A stretch of DNA of 64,000 nucleotides, from assembly GCA_036821825.1 (NCBI GenBank), contig DAISIV010000004.1:65109-129108 (forward strand). The letters run 5' to 3'. The DNA comes from CAITZA01 sp937915285. Lineage in GTDB: Bacteria > Desulfobacterota > Desulfomonilia > Desulfomonilales > Desulfomonilaceae. The notes under the pieces are model-generated. The model made no database searches, was not told where the DNA came from, and worked only from the letters and a program-made list of their open reading frames with translations. A program made the translations under genes and the position numbers. Positions 27,052-36,001 of this stretch are shown here, one piece after another. Position 1 is the first letter of the stretch, and each line of letters opens with the position of its first letter.

Positions 27052-27494
27052 TGGATGAATTGCTTCAAATGCTGGAGTTGTCCAGCCAAGGTTTTCATTG
27101 CAGTCAAATTCTTATCCTCATGGGCCTGGGCGCCCAGGGCAAAAAGAACGACGACCTTGTAAGGGCAATGCAGGGGCTTGCCGGAGGAATAGGATTCTGC
27201 GGCGATGTATGCGGATCTTTAACCGGTGGAGCCTGCTTACTGGCACTTTACGCAGGCAGAGCCCTACCCGAAGAAGAGGACGACCCAAGGCTTAACCTGA
27301 TGATTTCAGATTTGCATGAATGGTTTTCAAATGAATTTGCGGGTTGTTACGGAGGGATTAACTGCTCCACCATTCTCGACGACCATCCGGAAAACCAGAA
27401 GTTGAGGTGCCCGACGATTGTTACAAAAACCTATGAAAAAGTGAAATCCTTGCTCGACAGCAATGGGTTCGACATGTCCGAGAGCAAATTATGA
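27051..27494 (+). CDS. C_GCAxxG_C_C family redox protein (DVU_1555-like)
   Basis: The 147-aa protein carries the family cysteine pattern: GFHCSQ near the start, GFCGDVCGSLTGGACLLA in the centre and GCYGGINCSTI with a later RCPTIV. These cysteines form a redox or cluster-binding helix bundle in the family; no reaction is established. It overlaps the methyltransferase by one base and the radical SAM gene by four bases. Members of this family are sometimes selenoproteins, but no TGA interrupts this copy. Confidence 0.82.
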   Translation: MDELLQMLELSSQGFHCSQILILMGLGAQGKKNDDLVRAMQGLAGGIGFCGDVCGSLTGGACLLALYAGRALPEEEDDPRLNLMISDLHEWFSNEFAGCYGGINCSTILDDHPENQKLRCPTIVTKTYEKVKSLLDSNGFDMSESKL

Positions 27495-28858
27495 ACAGCA
27501 AGCAAGGTCAACGAATTTCACTCACTGAAAGTCTTTGTCCTCAATGTTTGTCAAAAATACCGGCGGAATTGCTGTTAGTGGGACATGAGGTTTATTTGTC
27601 GAAAACGTGTCCGGCGCATGGCGATTACGCAACCGTGGTCTGGAGAGGACAGCCGTCACTTACGGACTGGCTGAGAGTGAAAATACCCTATTCCAATCCT
27701 GCTCCCAACACAATTACTGAAAATGGATGTCCGTTTGACTGCGGCTTATGTCCCCAACATGCTCAGCAGACCTGCACTGCCCTGCTCGAAGTCACGAAAA
27801 GATGCAATCTCAATTGCGCCTATTGCTTTGCAAACTCAGTCCCAACCCCTTCTATAGACCCGGAATTGTCGACCATTCGCAAATGGTATGAGACACTGCT
27901 TTCGTCTGGAAGAGTTTGCAATGTTCAACTTTCCGGAGGCGAGCCCACGATGCGAGATGATCTTACTGAGGTCATCGCAATTGGAAAACAGCTCGGATTT
28001 GATTTCATACAACTCAACACAAACGGACTAAGATTGGCGTTTGACAAGGATTACGCGAGCAGTCTCAAAGCAGCCGGTCTCTCTTCAGTTTTTCTGCAAT
28101 TCGACGGAACCAGCCCAGAGATTTACCTAAATTTGAGGGGCAGGGACATATATGACGCCAAATTGGAAGCGATACGAAATTGTTGGCAGAACGGGCTCAG
28201 TGTGACGCTGGTCCCTACACTGGTTCCCGGAGTAAACACTGATGACGTTGGAAACATACTCCGATTTGCTGCCGAACGGCTTGAAGTGGTAAGGGGGGTT
28301 CATTTCCAGCCAGTCAGTTATTTTGGCAGGTATCCGTCAGGAACTCACTGTAACGAGCGTCTAACCCTTCCAGAGCTTATGAAGATGATCGAAGTTCAGA
28401 CTTCAGGGGCCATCAGAATGGAAAATTTTCTTCCACCAGGATGTGAGAATTCGATGTGCTCCTTCCACGGAAATTTTGTGCTCATGCCAAATGGCGAGCT
28501 GGCTCCCCTGACCAGAATCGATTCTTTCAAAAGACTAACTGAACCCGAACTAGCGGAGACAGGAGCCAAAAAGGCTCGAGAGTTTGTCTCAAGGAACTGG
28601 TCACAAAGAAGTCTACAGGAAGACACCAGTGCAGAATGTGGAATCAATTTTGGATATTGGGAAACGTTGCTCTCTCGATCTCGAACGCATCTTTTGTGTA
28701 TCTCGGCAATGGCTTTTCAGGATGTCTGGAACCTGGACCTAAATCGTCTGAGGGAATGTTGCATACATGTGGTCGCAGAATCTGGAAAAATAGTTCCTTT
28801 TTGCGCCTACAATCTTACCAGTGCAGACGGCCATTATCTTTATAGGGGTGGAGGTTAG
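27491..28858 (+). CDS. Radical SAM protein, TrsS-like (cysteine form)
   Basis: The 455-aa protein has an N-terminal zinc-finger-like part (Cys16, Cys19, Cys40), then CPFDCGLCPQHAQQTC (Cys80, 84, 87, 95 with His90) and the radical SAM cluster CNLNCAYC (Cys105, 109, 112), followed by LSGGEPTMRDDL and HFQPVSYFGRY. The layout resembles MoaA-like radical SAM enzymes preceded by an extra metal site. It matches what NCBI calls radical SAM (seleno)protein TrsS; here every position is cysteine. It overlaps the preceding gene by four bases and ends three bases before the ligase. The substrate is unknown. Confidence 0.82.
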   Translation: MNSKQGQRISLTESLCPQCLSKIPAELLLVGHEVYLSKTCPAHGDYATVVWRGQPSLTDWLRVKIPYSNPAPNTITENGCPFDCGLCPQHAQQTCTALLEVTKRCNLNCAYCFANSVPTPSIDPELSTIRKWYETLLSSGRVCNVQLSGGEPTMRDDLTEVIAIGKQLGFDFIQLNTNGLRLAFDKDYASSLKAAGLSSVFLQFDGTSPEIYLNLRGRDIYDAKLEAIRNCWQNGLSVTLVPTLVPGVNTDDVGNILRFAAERLEVVRGVHFQPVSYFGRYPSGTHCNERLTLPELMKMIEVQTSGAIRMENFLPPGCENSMCSFHGNFVLMPNGELAPLTRIDSFKRLTEPELAETGAKKAREFVSRNWSQRSLQEDTSAECGINFGYWETLLSRSRTHLLCISAMAFQDVWNLDLNRLRECCIHVVAESGKIVPFCAYNLTSADGHYLYRGGG

Positions 28859-28861
28859 GAG

Positions 28862-30211
28862 ATGAGAATAACCCCACTTGATCGCTGGACTGCTAAAAGA
28901 ATTTCATCAGGATGCAGCGCCACCCAACTTTCCCTAAAAGATCTTCAATCTTATCAACTGGAAAGACTCAAGCATACGATATCCTACTCCAGTTCCTCGA
29001 GCGCTTTTTACAAAAAGGCCTTCTCCTGCTTCAATATAGAGTCTTTCAATTTGCTCAGGGATATTTCCAGACTTCCATTCACCACCTCTCATGACCTTGA
29101 GGAACATAATTCACAATTCCTTTGCGTTTCACAAAGTCTGGTAGAGCGTGTTTTCACCCCCTTGACATCAACTCTTTCATCGAATGCCAGGAGAATCTAT
29201 TTTTCAGGCAATGACATGGAACGAATCATTGATTTCTTTCACCACGGAATGACCACGTTCACTGCGGCAAACCAGAATGTGATGATAATGATGCCCGGTG
29301 AACGGCCTGACAGCATTGGCGATTTGTTGACTCGCTCTCTGGAGAGAATTCCTGCTACAGGTTGGGTGTATGATCTGGTTCGTGATCCTGTCCATGCCAT
29401 GAGTGAAATTAGCCGAAATGAACCAGATGTTATAGTAGGGATTCCAGCCAATATTCTGTCCCTGGTTCGTCATGGAGTTGGTTCCGGTATTCACTCAAAT
29501 AGCGTCAAGAGTGTTTTGCTAACTTCCGATTACATTACACCAACCGTTTTGACATCGATAGAACGGCAATGGGAGTGCCGGGTATTTGGGCATTACGGCT
29601 CTACGGAGATGGGTTTTTTGGGGGGCCTCGAATGCGAGGCTCGCAGCGGATATCATCTGACCGAATCGGACCTCTATTTTGAAATAGCCGATCCTGCGAC
29701 CGGTGAAATATTGGAGCCGGGCTGCATGGGTGAAGTGGTATTTACAACATTGAACAGGGAGGCCATGCCCCTAATTCGCTACAAAACATCAGACCTGTCT
29801 CGAATAGTTCCAGGGATTTGCCAGTGCGGCTCAGAACTGAGACGGCTTGAGAAAATAAGGGCTCGGGTAAATGACATCATAAAACTGGGCAAGAATCACT
29901 GGCTGGGGATTTACGAATTAGACGATTCAATATTGGGCCTCGATGAGGTCATCGATTACAGGGCAATCCTGAGCAACGGAGACAATTCTGACCAACTTGA
30001 CTTCATGGTGGAACTAAAAGAAGGCTCCGACAAAAGCGTTCTACAGGAAGTCCGACTCAGATTGCTCGATAATTCGTCTGTGAGCAATGCCGTAGTTGAT
30101 GGAGTCCTGTCGTTAGGTTCAGTGTACGCTGGAGCGGTAGACAAGCCGGTGTCGAGCGCAATTAAACGTGCCATCCAAGACGTAAGACGTGATTCAGGAA
30201 CCTCGAAATAA
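28862..30211 (+). CDS. AMP-dependent CoA ligase, PaaK-like (DVU_1553-like)
   Basis: The 449-aa protein resembles phenylacetate-CoA ligases: a PFTTSHDLEEH-type N-terminal segment, YGSTEMGFLGGLEC, ATGEILEPGCMGEVVFTTL, LIRYKTSDLSRIVPGICQCG and a C-terminal lobe. The usual serine/glycine-rich P-loop is poorly kept (LTSTLSSNARRIYFSG), so nucleotide handling may be altered. GGAGG lies seven bases before the ATG. Its place in the cluster suggests adenylation of a pathway intermediate rather than catabolism. Confidence 0.75.
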   Translation: MRITPLDRWTAKRISSGCSATQLSLKDLQSYQLERLKHTISYSSSSSAFYKKAFSCFNIESFNLLRDISRLPFTTSHDLEEHNSQFLCVSQSLVERVFTPLTSTLSSNARRIYFSGNDMERIIDFFHHGMTTFTAANQNVMIMMPGERPDSIGDLLTRSLERIPATGWVYDLVRDPVHAMSEISRNEPDVIVGIPANILSLVRHGVGSGIHSNSVKSVLLTSDYITPTVLTSIERQWECRVFGHYGSTEMGFLGGLECEARSGYHLTESDLYFEIADPATGEILEPGCMGEVVFTTLNREAMPLIRYKTSDLSRIVPGICQCGSELRRLEKIRARVNDIIKLGKNHWLGIYELDDSILGLDEVIDYRAILSNGDNSDQLDFMVELKEGSDKSVLQEVRLRLLDNSSVSNAVVDGVLSLGSVYAGAVDKPVSSAIKRAIQDVRRDSGTSK

Positions 30212-30247
30212 TGGGCTGGGTGCAACCTTAGACAAACACTTGAGGGG

Positions 30248-30880
30248 ATGTTGTTATTGACATTGATAAGACAAAAACGATTACAGTCAGGTGTTGATGC
30301 GCATTTCTCCGAAAATGGGGACACAGCTGTCTCCTTCGAGGAAAGGGACATCCCGACTGCTTCACAATGCATGGAATTACTTGTCGAATCTTTCGGCGCA
30401 GACTCCAGACTGGTCAGCCACTCGAAAAAGGTGGCCCAAACAGCGCTGCGTTTGGCTAAAACTCTAAACCGCAATGGCTTGAACCTGAACCTAAAACTAA
30501 TAGAAGCAGCGTCTTTACTTCACGATATGGCACGTGACAGATATGACCACGCTCAGGTGGCAGCGCAATTCCTGCGACAACGTCACTGGCCAAGGGTAGC
30601 AGAAATAGTGGAAGCTCATATGAAACCTTACTTCTTGAGACCTGACGCTGTGACCGAGGTTGATGTCGTGTCATTCTGTGACAGACTTGTACTAGGAGAT
30701 CGACTGATTCCCCTGGAGGCCCGGTTCAGAAGGAAACTTTTGAGCCACGCTGACGATCCAGAAACCGCAAACATAATCCAGCAAAAGTTTGACGCAGCCA
30801 GAAGCGCTCAGGCTGGATTTGAAAAGATTCTCGGAATGAATCTTGAAGAACTTTTCCCTGAATTACATGGGATTGATTGA
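30248..30880 (+). CDS. HD-domain phosphohydrolase
   Basis: The 210-aa product shows an HD pattern: His58 in VSHSKKVA, His92-Asp93 in SLLHDMARD, a third metal region near VEAHMKP, and a later Asp in FCDRLVLGD. In the Desulfovibrio cluster I expect a MobA-like nucleotidyltransferase joined to such a domain (DVU_1551 family); here that domain is absent and only about 35 unassigned residues precede the HD region. The ATG directly abuts GAGGGG, so a TTG a few codons later (30257) is an alternative start. It overlaps the next gene by one base. Confidence 0.65.
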   Translation: MLLLTLIRQKRLQSGVDAHFSENGDTAVSFEERDIPTASQCMELLVESFGADSRLVSHSKKVAQTALRLAKTLNRNGLNLNLKLIEAASLLHDMARDRYDHAQVAAQFLRQRHWPRVAEIVEAHMKPYFLRPDAVTEVDVVSFCDRLVLGDRLIPLEARFRRKLLSHADDPETANIIQQKFDAARSAQAGFEKILGMNLEELFPELHGID

Positions 30881-31482
30881 TGACGGATTTCAAGATACTG
30901 CTCATGAGGCATGGAGAGATAGATCCGGCCTACAAGGGAAGGTTTATCGGCCAGAAAGATGTTGGACTGTCCGAAAAAGGTAAAACGCAGGCCCTATCGA
31001 TTCGTAGTATCATGGCCCACACCCAGGTCGAATCAATTTTCTGTAGCGACCTTTCCAGGTCGCATGAAACGGCAGCCTTAATCTCGGAGGGATATAATGT
31101 GACCGTCAAGCGCATGAAAAATCTTCGTGAAATAAGCCTAGGCGAATGGGAGGGAATGCCCATAGCGGAGATTAAGGAACGATTCCCAACACAATGGAGA
31201 CTAAGGGGTGAGAATATAGGTGAATACCGACCGACTTCTGGTGAGAGTTTTCAGGATCTGGCTCGTCGGGTCGTTCCAGTGTTCGAAAACATCGTCCAGT
31301 CTTCAACCTCTAACATACTTATTGCCGGTCATGCCGGTCTTAACAGAGTCATTATCTGTCACATACTTGGGATACCATTATCAAACGTATTACTGATAGG
31401 CCAGGATTATGGCCGTCTGAGTGTCCTGATTTCCCGCAATGGATCGATTGGAGTCAGCACTCTGAACTGTGCTTTGACATGA
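30880..31482 (+). CDS. Histidine phosphatase family protein
   Basis: The 200-aa product has the phosphohistidine motif LLMRHGEID, a conserved arginine in CSDLSRSHETA, REISLGEWEGM and the second catalytic histidine in IAGHAGLNRVI. It resembles alpha-ribazole phosphatase (CobC) and phosphoglycerate mutase-like enzymes. The ATG at 30880 overlaps the previous stop by one base; a TTG three bases earlier is less likely. It is the last gene of the Mop-Trs run. Removal of a phosphate from a pathway intermediate fits, but the substrate is unknown. Confidence 0.8.
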   Translation: MTDFKILLMRHGEIDPAYKGRFIGQKDVGLSEKGKTQALSIRSIMAHTQVESIFCSDLSRSHETAALISEGYNVTVKRMKNLREISLGEWEGMPIAEIKERFPTQWRLRGENIGEYRPTSGESFQDLARRVVPVFENIVQSSTSNILIAGHAGLNRVIICHILGIPLSNVLLIGQDYGRLSVLISRNGSIGVSTLNCALT

Positions 31483-31642
31483 TGCCGAGAGTAGGCCTAG
31501 GTCAACTCTCAGTTCCCCAGGCGGAATTACTACCGGGTCATGAACCGGCTCGACCCTGAAATCCAGAGCATTCAGCCATGTTTTGAGAGCGCCTCATGGG
31601 AGCTTATCTTCCAGTCTGAATGCGTCTGGATTAACCGTATTC

Positions 31643-33715
31643 TCAACTCCCTGTTTCGGAGATTGGAGGAACTCCGTGCTCCTGAACCTTTTCCAATTTC
31701 ACTGCGCAGACCTTGTAGTCGGGGGTTTTAGACACAGGGTCCAGCGAAGTTCCCAGTAGCACATTCGGATTTGCCTTCATGAAATGAAAATCCATAAAGA
31801 TAGCGCCCTCAGGAACAATGTCACCGGGTTGAACCGGGGTAATCAACTCGCCGCGACGCGATGAAATTTTAACTGTATCACCGTCCCGGAGTCCCATTTT
31901 TAGCGCGTCCTGGTGATTTATCTGCGCCCGTGGAGTTGGAAACTCATTATGTAGCGAAGGACACCGCCCTGTCATGGTGCGAGTATGATAATGAGCGAAT
32001 CTCCGTCCTGTGGTAAGTAGCACTGGATATTCCGAACAGGGCAATTCTTCCGATGGCCTGTAATCAATAACGTGAAACATCCCGGCGCCACGAGTGAACC
32101 GTCCCTCATGAAGAAAACCAGTTCCCTGATGGTCTTCTGATGGACATGGCCACTGAAGGCCCCCGGATTCGAGCCGCTCATAGGTGATGCCGGCAAAGGC
32201 CGGTGACAGTTTTCGCATCTCGTCGTAAATCTCGGAGGGAGATCCGTAATCCATGTTTAAACCCAGTCTTTTTCCAACCTCTGAAATGACCATCCAGTCC
32301 GGTATAGTTCCTTCAGGCGCCTCGACCGCCTTTCTCACTCGCTGAACCTTCCTCTCGGTGTTGGCAAATGTTCCGTCCTTTTCCGCCCAACATGCCCCCG
32401 GCAGAACTACGTGAGCCAATTCTGCCGTCTCAGTCATGAAGATGTCCTGCACGACCAGAAATTCTGCTGAACTTAATGCCTTACGTATGTGATGGGTGTC
32501 AGGGTCACTCATCACCGAGTTCTCACCCAATATGTACAATGCCTTCACGCTCCCATCCAGCAGACGGTCCATCATCTCAGGTATCATGTAGCCGACTTTG
32601 TTGGAGAGTTTGGCGTCCCACGCCTTTTCAAACTTTGCCCGAACATTGTCATCGGTGACGACCTGGTATCCTGGATAGACGTTTGGTAAGCCCCCCATGT
32701 CACACGCGCCCTGAACATTGTTTTGACCACGCAGTGGGTTTACTCCGGTTGAGGGTCTGCCAATATGACCGGTGAGCATGGCGAGATTGGCTAGCGATTT
32801 GACATTATCCACTCCATGGGAATGTTCGGTTATCCCTAGCGTGTAGAGTATGGTGGACTTTTCGGATGTGGCGTATATCCTTGCCACTCTTAAAATGTCC
32901 TCAACCGAGATTCCGGATATTCTTGAGGCCTCTTCCAGGGTGTAGTTGCCAAGGTGTTGTTTTAGTTGGTCAAAGCCTTCTGTCCTCTCGCTGATAAAAC
33001 CCTGATTATGCCAGTTATTATCAATAATGGCTTTAAGCAGACCGTTAATAAAAGCCACATCGGTTCCAAAGTTAATCCGTAAATGTATGTCGGCCTGTAG
33101 GGTGAGCTGAATTTTTCGAGGGTCAATTACAATAAGTTTGGCCCCCTTGAGCTTTCCACGGAAGACGCGGTGTGCGACTAGCGGGTGAGCTTCCGTGGTG
33201 TTCGACCCGATCAGAAAAATGCAGTCAGCGTCCTCAATCTCCGGAATCGAATTAGTCATGGCTCCACTCCCAAAAGCGGCGGCAAGACCTGCCACCGTCG
33301 GGGCGTGTCAGAGACGGGCGCAGTGATCAATGTGGTTGACACCAAACCCCGCTCTGCAAAGTTTTTGCATGAGATAACTCTCTTCATTAGTACAACGGGC
33401 GGACGTGAGAAATGACAGACTGTCACCCCCATGGGTATCACGTATTTCAGCTAGCCGGCTAGAGGTGTAATCAAAAGCCTCTTCCCACGAAACTTTCTTC
33501 AAAGAACCATTCTTGCGTATGAGTGGACTGGTCAGACGATCAGAGCTGTGAACGAACTCGTGGGCATTCCATCCTTTTATGCAAAGCTTTCCATAGTTCA
33601 TGGGACCGCTCTTGGAAGGGTAGGTACCCACTAGTTTTCCATCCAGAACTTCGAGAAGCATTTCACAACCGCAACCGCAGTAAGGGCAGGTTGTTCGGAC
33701 GAATTGATAATTCAT
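31643..33715 (-). CDS. fdhA: Formate dehydrogenase catalytic subunit, selenocysteine-containing
   Basis: The gene is read through a TGA at 33310-33308, which gives 690 aa with selenocysteine 136. The N-terminus has [4Fe-4S] ligands Cys10, 13, 17 and 45. The active-site context is HIDHCARL-U-HAPTVAGLAA, matching FDH-H (CARV-U-HGP) with the catalytic His just after Sec. Downstream GSGAMTNSI and the C-terminal molydop-binding domain are intact. It oxidises formate or reduces CO2 at a bis-MGD Mo or W centre. There is no Tat signal, so it is cytoplasmic. No beta subunit or FdhD is adjacent. GGGGG precedes the ATG. A palindrome shared with bamB/mop lies upstream. Confidence 0.93.
33277..33297 (-). 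promoter_or_regulatory. Bacterial SECIS hairpin in fdhA
   Basis: CGGTGGCA and TGCCGCCG pair over eight positions (one G-U) around a five-base loop GGTCT. The loop starts 18 bases after the TGA and begins with GG, as required for SelB binding in bacterial SECIS elements. Confidence 0.85.
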
Positions 33716-34211
33716 GAGACCCCCGCAGAGATAGAGTCACAAAACATCTTAAAATTCGAACTGATTAGCTTCTGTCATTTTTGACATAAGCCAAAAAGAA
33801 TGTCAACATTCGATGGACAGGGCATTTGTCCATGGGCATTCTTCAGTCCGGACAACTCGCTTGCAGTAGCTGTCGTACGTTCACGCTCCGGTCATAATTC
33901 CTTGCAAATTCAAAAGCTCGTAAGCCGCTATTTAATGACTCGAGCGCAGGCAGTATCAGAAAGGCCCCAACCTTAAGTTGATCCTGAGCAGCGCAGACTG
34001 GACCTTGACCGGCGCTCTCCGAAAATCATCTGAACCTGACAAAACATTCTGCATGTTTGAATTATCAGGACCTGGGACTCGGTATCAAAACCATGGCGCA
34101 GCGCGGCCTGTCTTTCAAGACCCCATTGAAGGTGACGTGACATTTTAAGAACTGAACATCTACACTTTTAGCAGCAGTTATGTTATATTATGTGACCAAG
34201 GTATCAATAAG
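33716..34211. other. Divergent intergenic region upstream of fdhA
   Basis: These 496 bases contain no coding frame I would support. The left part holds the operator-like palindrome at 33771-33788 and a minus-strand TTGACA at 33806-33801 without a good -10. The right part should carry the promoter of the secreted protein gene at 34212. Confidence 0.5.
33771..33788. promoter_or_regulatory. Palindromic operator candidate, copy 3 (fdhA)
   Basis: TCTGTC-ATTTTT-GACATA matches the TATGTC-N6-GACATA motif of the bamB/mop region at 11 of 12 arm positions. It lies 56-73 bases upstream of the fdhA start. Confidence 0.5.
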
Positions 34212-34613
34212 ATGAACAGACTACTTTATGTATTTATTTCAGTTTTACTGGTTGGAGTCCTTATCGGAGAAGCCCATGCAAATGACATACGGGGCATGTG
34301 GGTTGGGAATGCCAAAGGCAACATTTTCGGGGCTGAAGGCAGCGTAAACATAACCCATCAGAACGGTGAGGACATTGTCGGCATAGTCGAGGGCGGCAAC
34401 TTCTTCGGCAAGGCTAAGTTCTCCATTCAGGGCAAGATCCGTGGCAATTACATATTCGGCAGCAAGGATGGCCACACATTCGAGGGATTCCTGTATCCGG
34501 ACTGGTCTATACAGGGACTTTTCAGAGCTATTGATGGAGACACCTATAAGGTTATCCTCAGACGCCCTTACCAATTCTGGGGCGCACCTTACGGGTCCTG
34601 GGGATATAACTAG
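34212..34613 (+). CDS. Small exported protein of unknown function
   Basis: The 133-aa product has a clear signal peptide (MNRLLYVFISVLLVGVLIGEAHA, cut likely after AHA). The mature part is rich in Gly, Phe and alternating polar and hydrophobic strands (GMWVGNAKGNIFG, IVGIVEGGNFFGKAKFSI), suggesting a small beta-barrel. I do not recognise the family. A terminator follows at 34645. Confidence 0.6.
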   Translation: MNRLLYVFISVLLVGVLIGEAHANDIRGMWVGNAKGNIFGAEGSVNITHQNGEDIVGIVEGGNFFGKAKFSIQGKIRGNYIFGSKDGHTFEGFLYPDWSIQGLFRAIDGDTYKVILRRPYQFWGAPYGSWGYN

Positions 34614-34644
34614 ACCACCGGATTCTCTCCCCCGAAAACACAGG

Positions 34645-34673
34645 ATCCCGGATTTTAAATCACCGGGATTTTG
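34645..34673 (+). terminator. Rho-independent terminator
   Basis: ATCCCGG and CCGGGAT pair around an 11-base loop and are followed by TTT. It closes the small exported protein gene. Confidence 0.55.
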
Positions 34674-35483
34674 AATGGCTCCACTCCGGGTTCATCTGCC
34701 TTGAAAAATTCGTTCAACAAAACTCGCACAATTTCCCTCAGCGGTTTGCTGGTAGATATTGAACATGGGTCGCCTGACATAAGTCGCTTCCAAGAGTTAA
34801 AGACAAATATTTGTGAGAAACTCAGCCTGCGCGCTCCTGATGGCGCGATAATTCCAATAAGCCTGAAGCACATTCATTTCACACAGACCGACCTCATCCA
34901 AAGAGCCGTCGAGTCATGCGATTTCCTGCTGCTAAGCCCTCAGGGAACTCCCTGGCGATCCTATACCGGGAGCTTGGCACGTATGCTACAAACTCTCACC
35001 ACGACGCTGATTAATGCCGTTCAACTTCAAGGCCTTCCAGTTCTTGCCATATGTGGTGGTCACCAGTTTTTGGCTGCGAGTTTTGGAGCTAGGGTAGACT
35101 TCATTGATCCGGCCTTTGAGGGAAGAACTCTATATGAATATCCTCCTGAAGCCATTGCGGAGAGAGGCCTGGTGTACCTTGAGACACTTGCGTCTGACAG
35201 GATATTTGAGGGGGTCGTTGTTCATCCAGGGAATTTCGCAGTTCTGGAGAGTCACACGGAAGAAGTCAAAAATGCCCCACATCCCTTTGCTAATCTTGCA
35301 AGAAGCGCCACATCTGAGATACAGTTGATAACAATACCGGACGCCCTTGTGTACGGTATGGCGTTTCATCCTGAAAGAGGCTGGACCCAGGCTTACGGAC
35401 CAGACTCACAGGCTGCGGCAGGCAAGCAACTGCTAGGTAATTTTTTCAGACTTGTGCATGTCAACAAGTCTGGAGCTATCTGA
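34671..35483 (+). CDS. Class I glutamine amidotransferase-like protein
   Basis: The product has the amidotransferase nucleophile elbow LAICGGHQFLA (Cys128) and a late AFHPERGWTQ motif supplying His and Glu, with YTGSLARML and VVHPGNFAV between. No synthase domain is fused. It could release ammonia or act as a gamma-glutamyl hydrolase; the partner is unknown. The start is uncertain: the TTG at 34671 lies in the tail of the upstream terminator and no in-frame ATG occurs before residue 104. A later TTG near 34743 is possible. Confidence 0.65.
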   Translation: MNGSTPGSSALKNSFNKTRTISLSGLLVDIEHGSPDISRFQELKTNICEKLSLRAPDGAIIPISLKHIHFTQTDLIQRAVESCDFLLLSPQGTPWRSYTGSLARMLQTLTTTLINAVQLQGLPVLAICGGHQFLAASFGARVDFIDPAFEGRTLYEYPPEAIAERGLVYLETLASDRIFEGVVVHPGNFAVLESHTEEVKNAPHPFANLARSATSEIQLITIPDALVYGMAFHPERGWTQAYGPDSQAAAGKQLLGNFFRLVHVNKSGAI

Positions 35484-35545
35484 TTCCATGTTTATGATGT
35501 CCGGTTTCCTGTTGAACCAATAAATATTACAGGGGGTTCCCCAAA

Positions 35546-35953
35546 ATGGATGAAGCTCAAAAAGCTAGAATTCGTCTGGAGCATTGGATTAACCACAATT
35601 ATGAGCATTTAAAAGGTTATCTTGAAGTTTCCAACTCTCTTGATCAAATGGGTCTCCCACTCGTAGGAGACAGGATTCGTAATGCCGTTGAGCATATCGA
35701 CAGGGCCAACGACGAATTTCGCAAGGCTTTGGAACAACTCGATACGGCTACTCCCGCTTCGGCCACCGGCTCTGGCTGCTGCTGCGACCAACATGGACAC
35801 TCACATGGCCACACTCACCAGCATGAACATTGCCATGGCGAAGCGTCTCAGCGCTGTCATGACCATCCACATGAGCATTGTCACTCACACGAACATGCAC
35901 ATGAACACACCCATGAGCATTCTCATGACAAGCCCAAACACAGGCACGATTGA
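35546..35953 (+). CDS. Helical protein with histidine-rich metal-binding tail
   Basis: Residues 1-72 are helical and charged, and residues 80-135 are a dense His/Glu/Cys stretch (GCCCDQHGHSHGHTH onward) able to bind nickel, zinc or cobalt. Such tails occur on metallochaperones such as HypB, UreE and SlyD, but no chaperone domain is recognisable. AGGGGG about eleven bases before the ATG supports the start. The two following bases-worth of context (RsbRD-like gene 48 bases on) suggests a small operon. Confidence 0.65.
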   Translation: MDEAQKARIRLEHWINHNYEHLKGYLEVSNSLDQMGLPLVGDRIRNAVEHIDRANDEFRKALEQLDTATPASATGSGCCCDQHGHSHGHTHQHEHCHGEASQRCHDHPHEHCHSHEHAHEHTHEHSHDKPKHRHD

Positions 35954-36001
35954 ATATCCGGTACGGTGTCGCAATTGAATTCGCTGGTTTAGGAGGAAAT
36001 T

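Noticed and set aside
35770..35945. CAT/CAC-rich stretch considered as a DNA tandem repeat or CRISPR-like array
   Set aside because: The periodicity is codon-based and encodes a His-rich protein tail; there are no conserved repeats with spacers.
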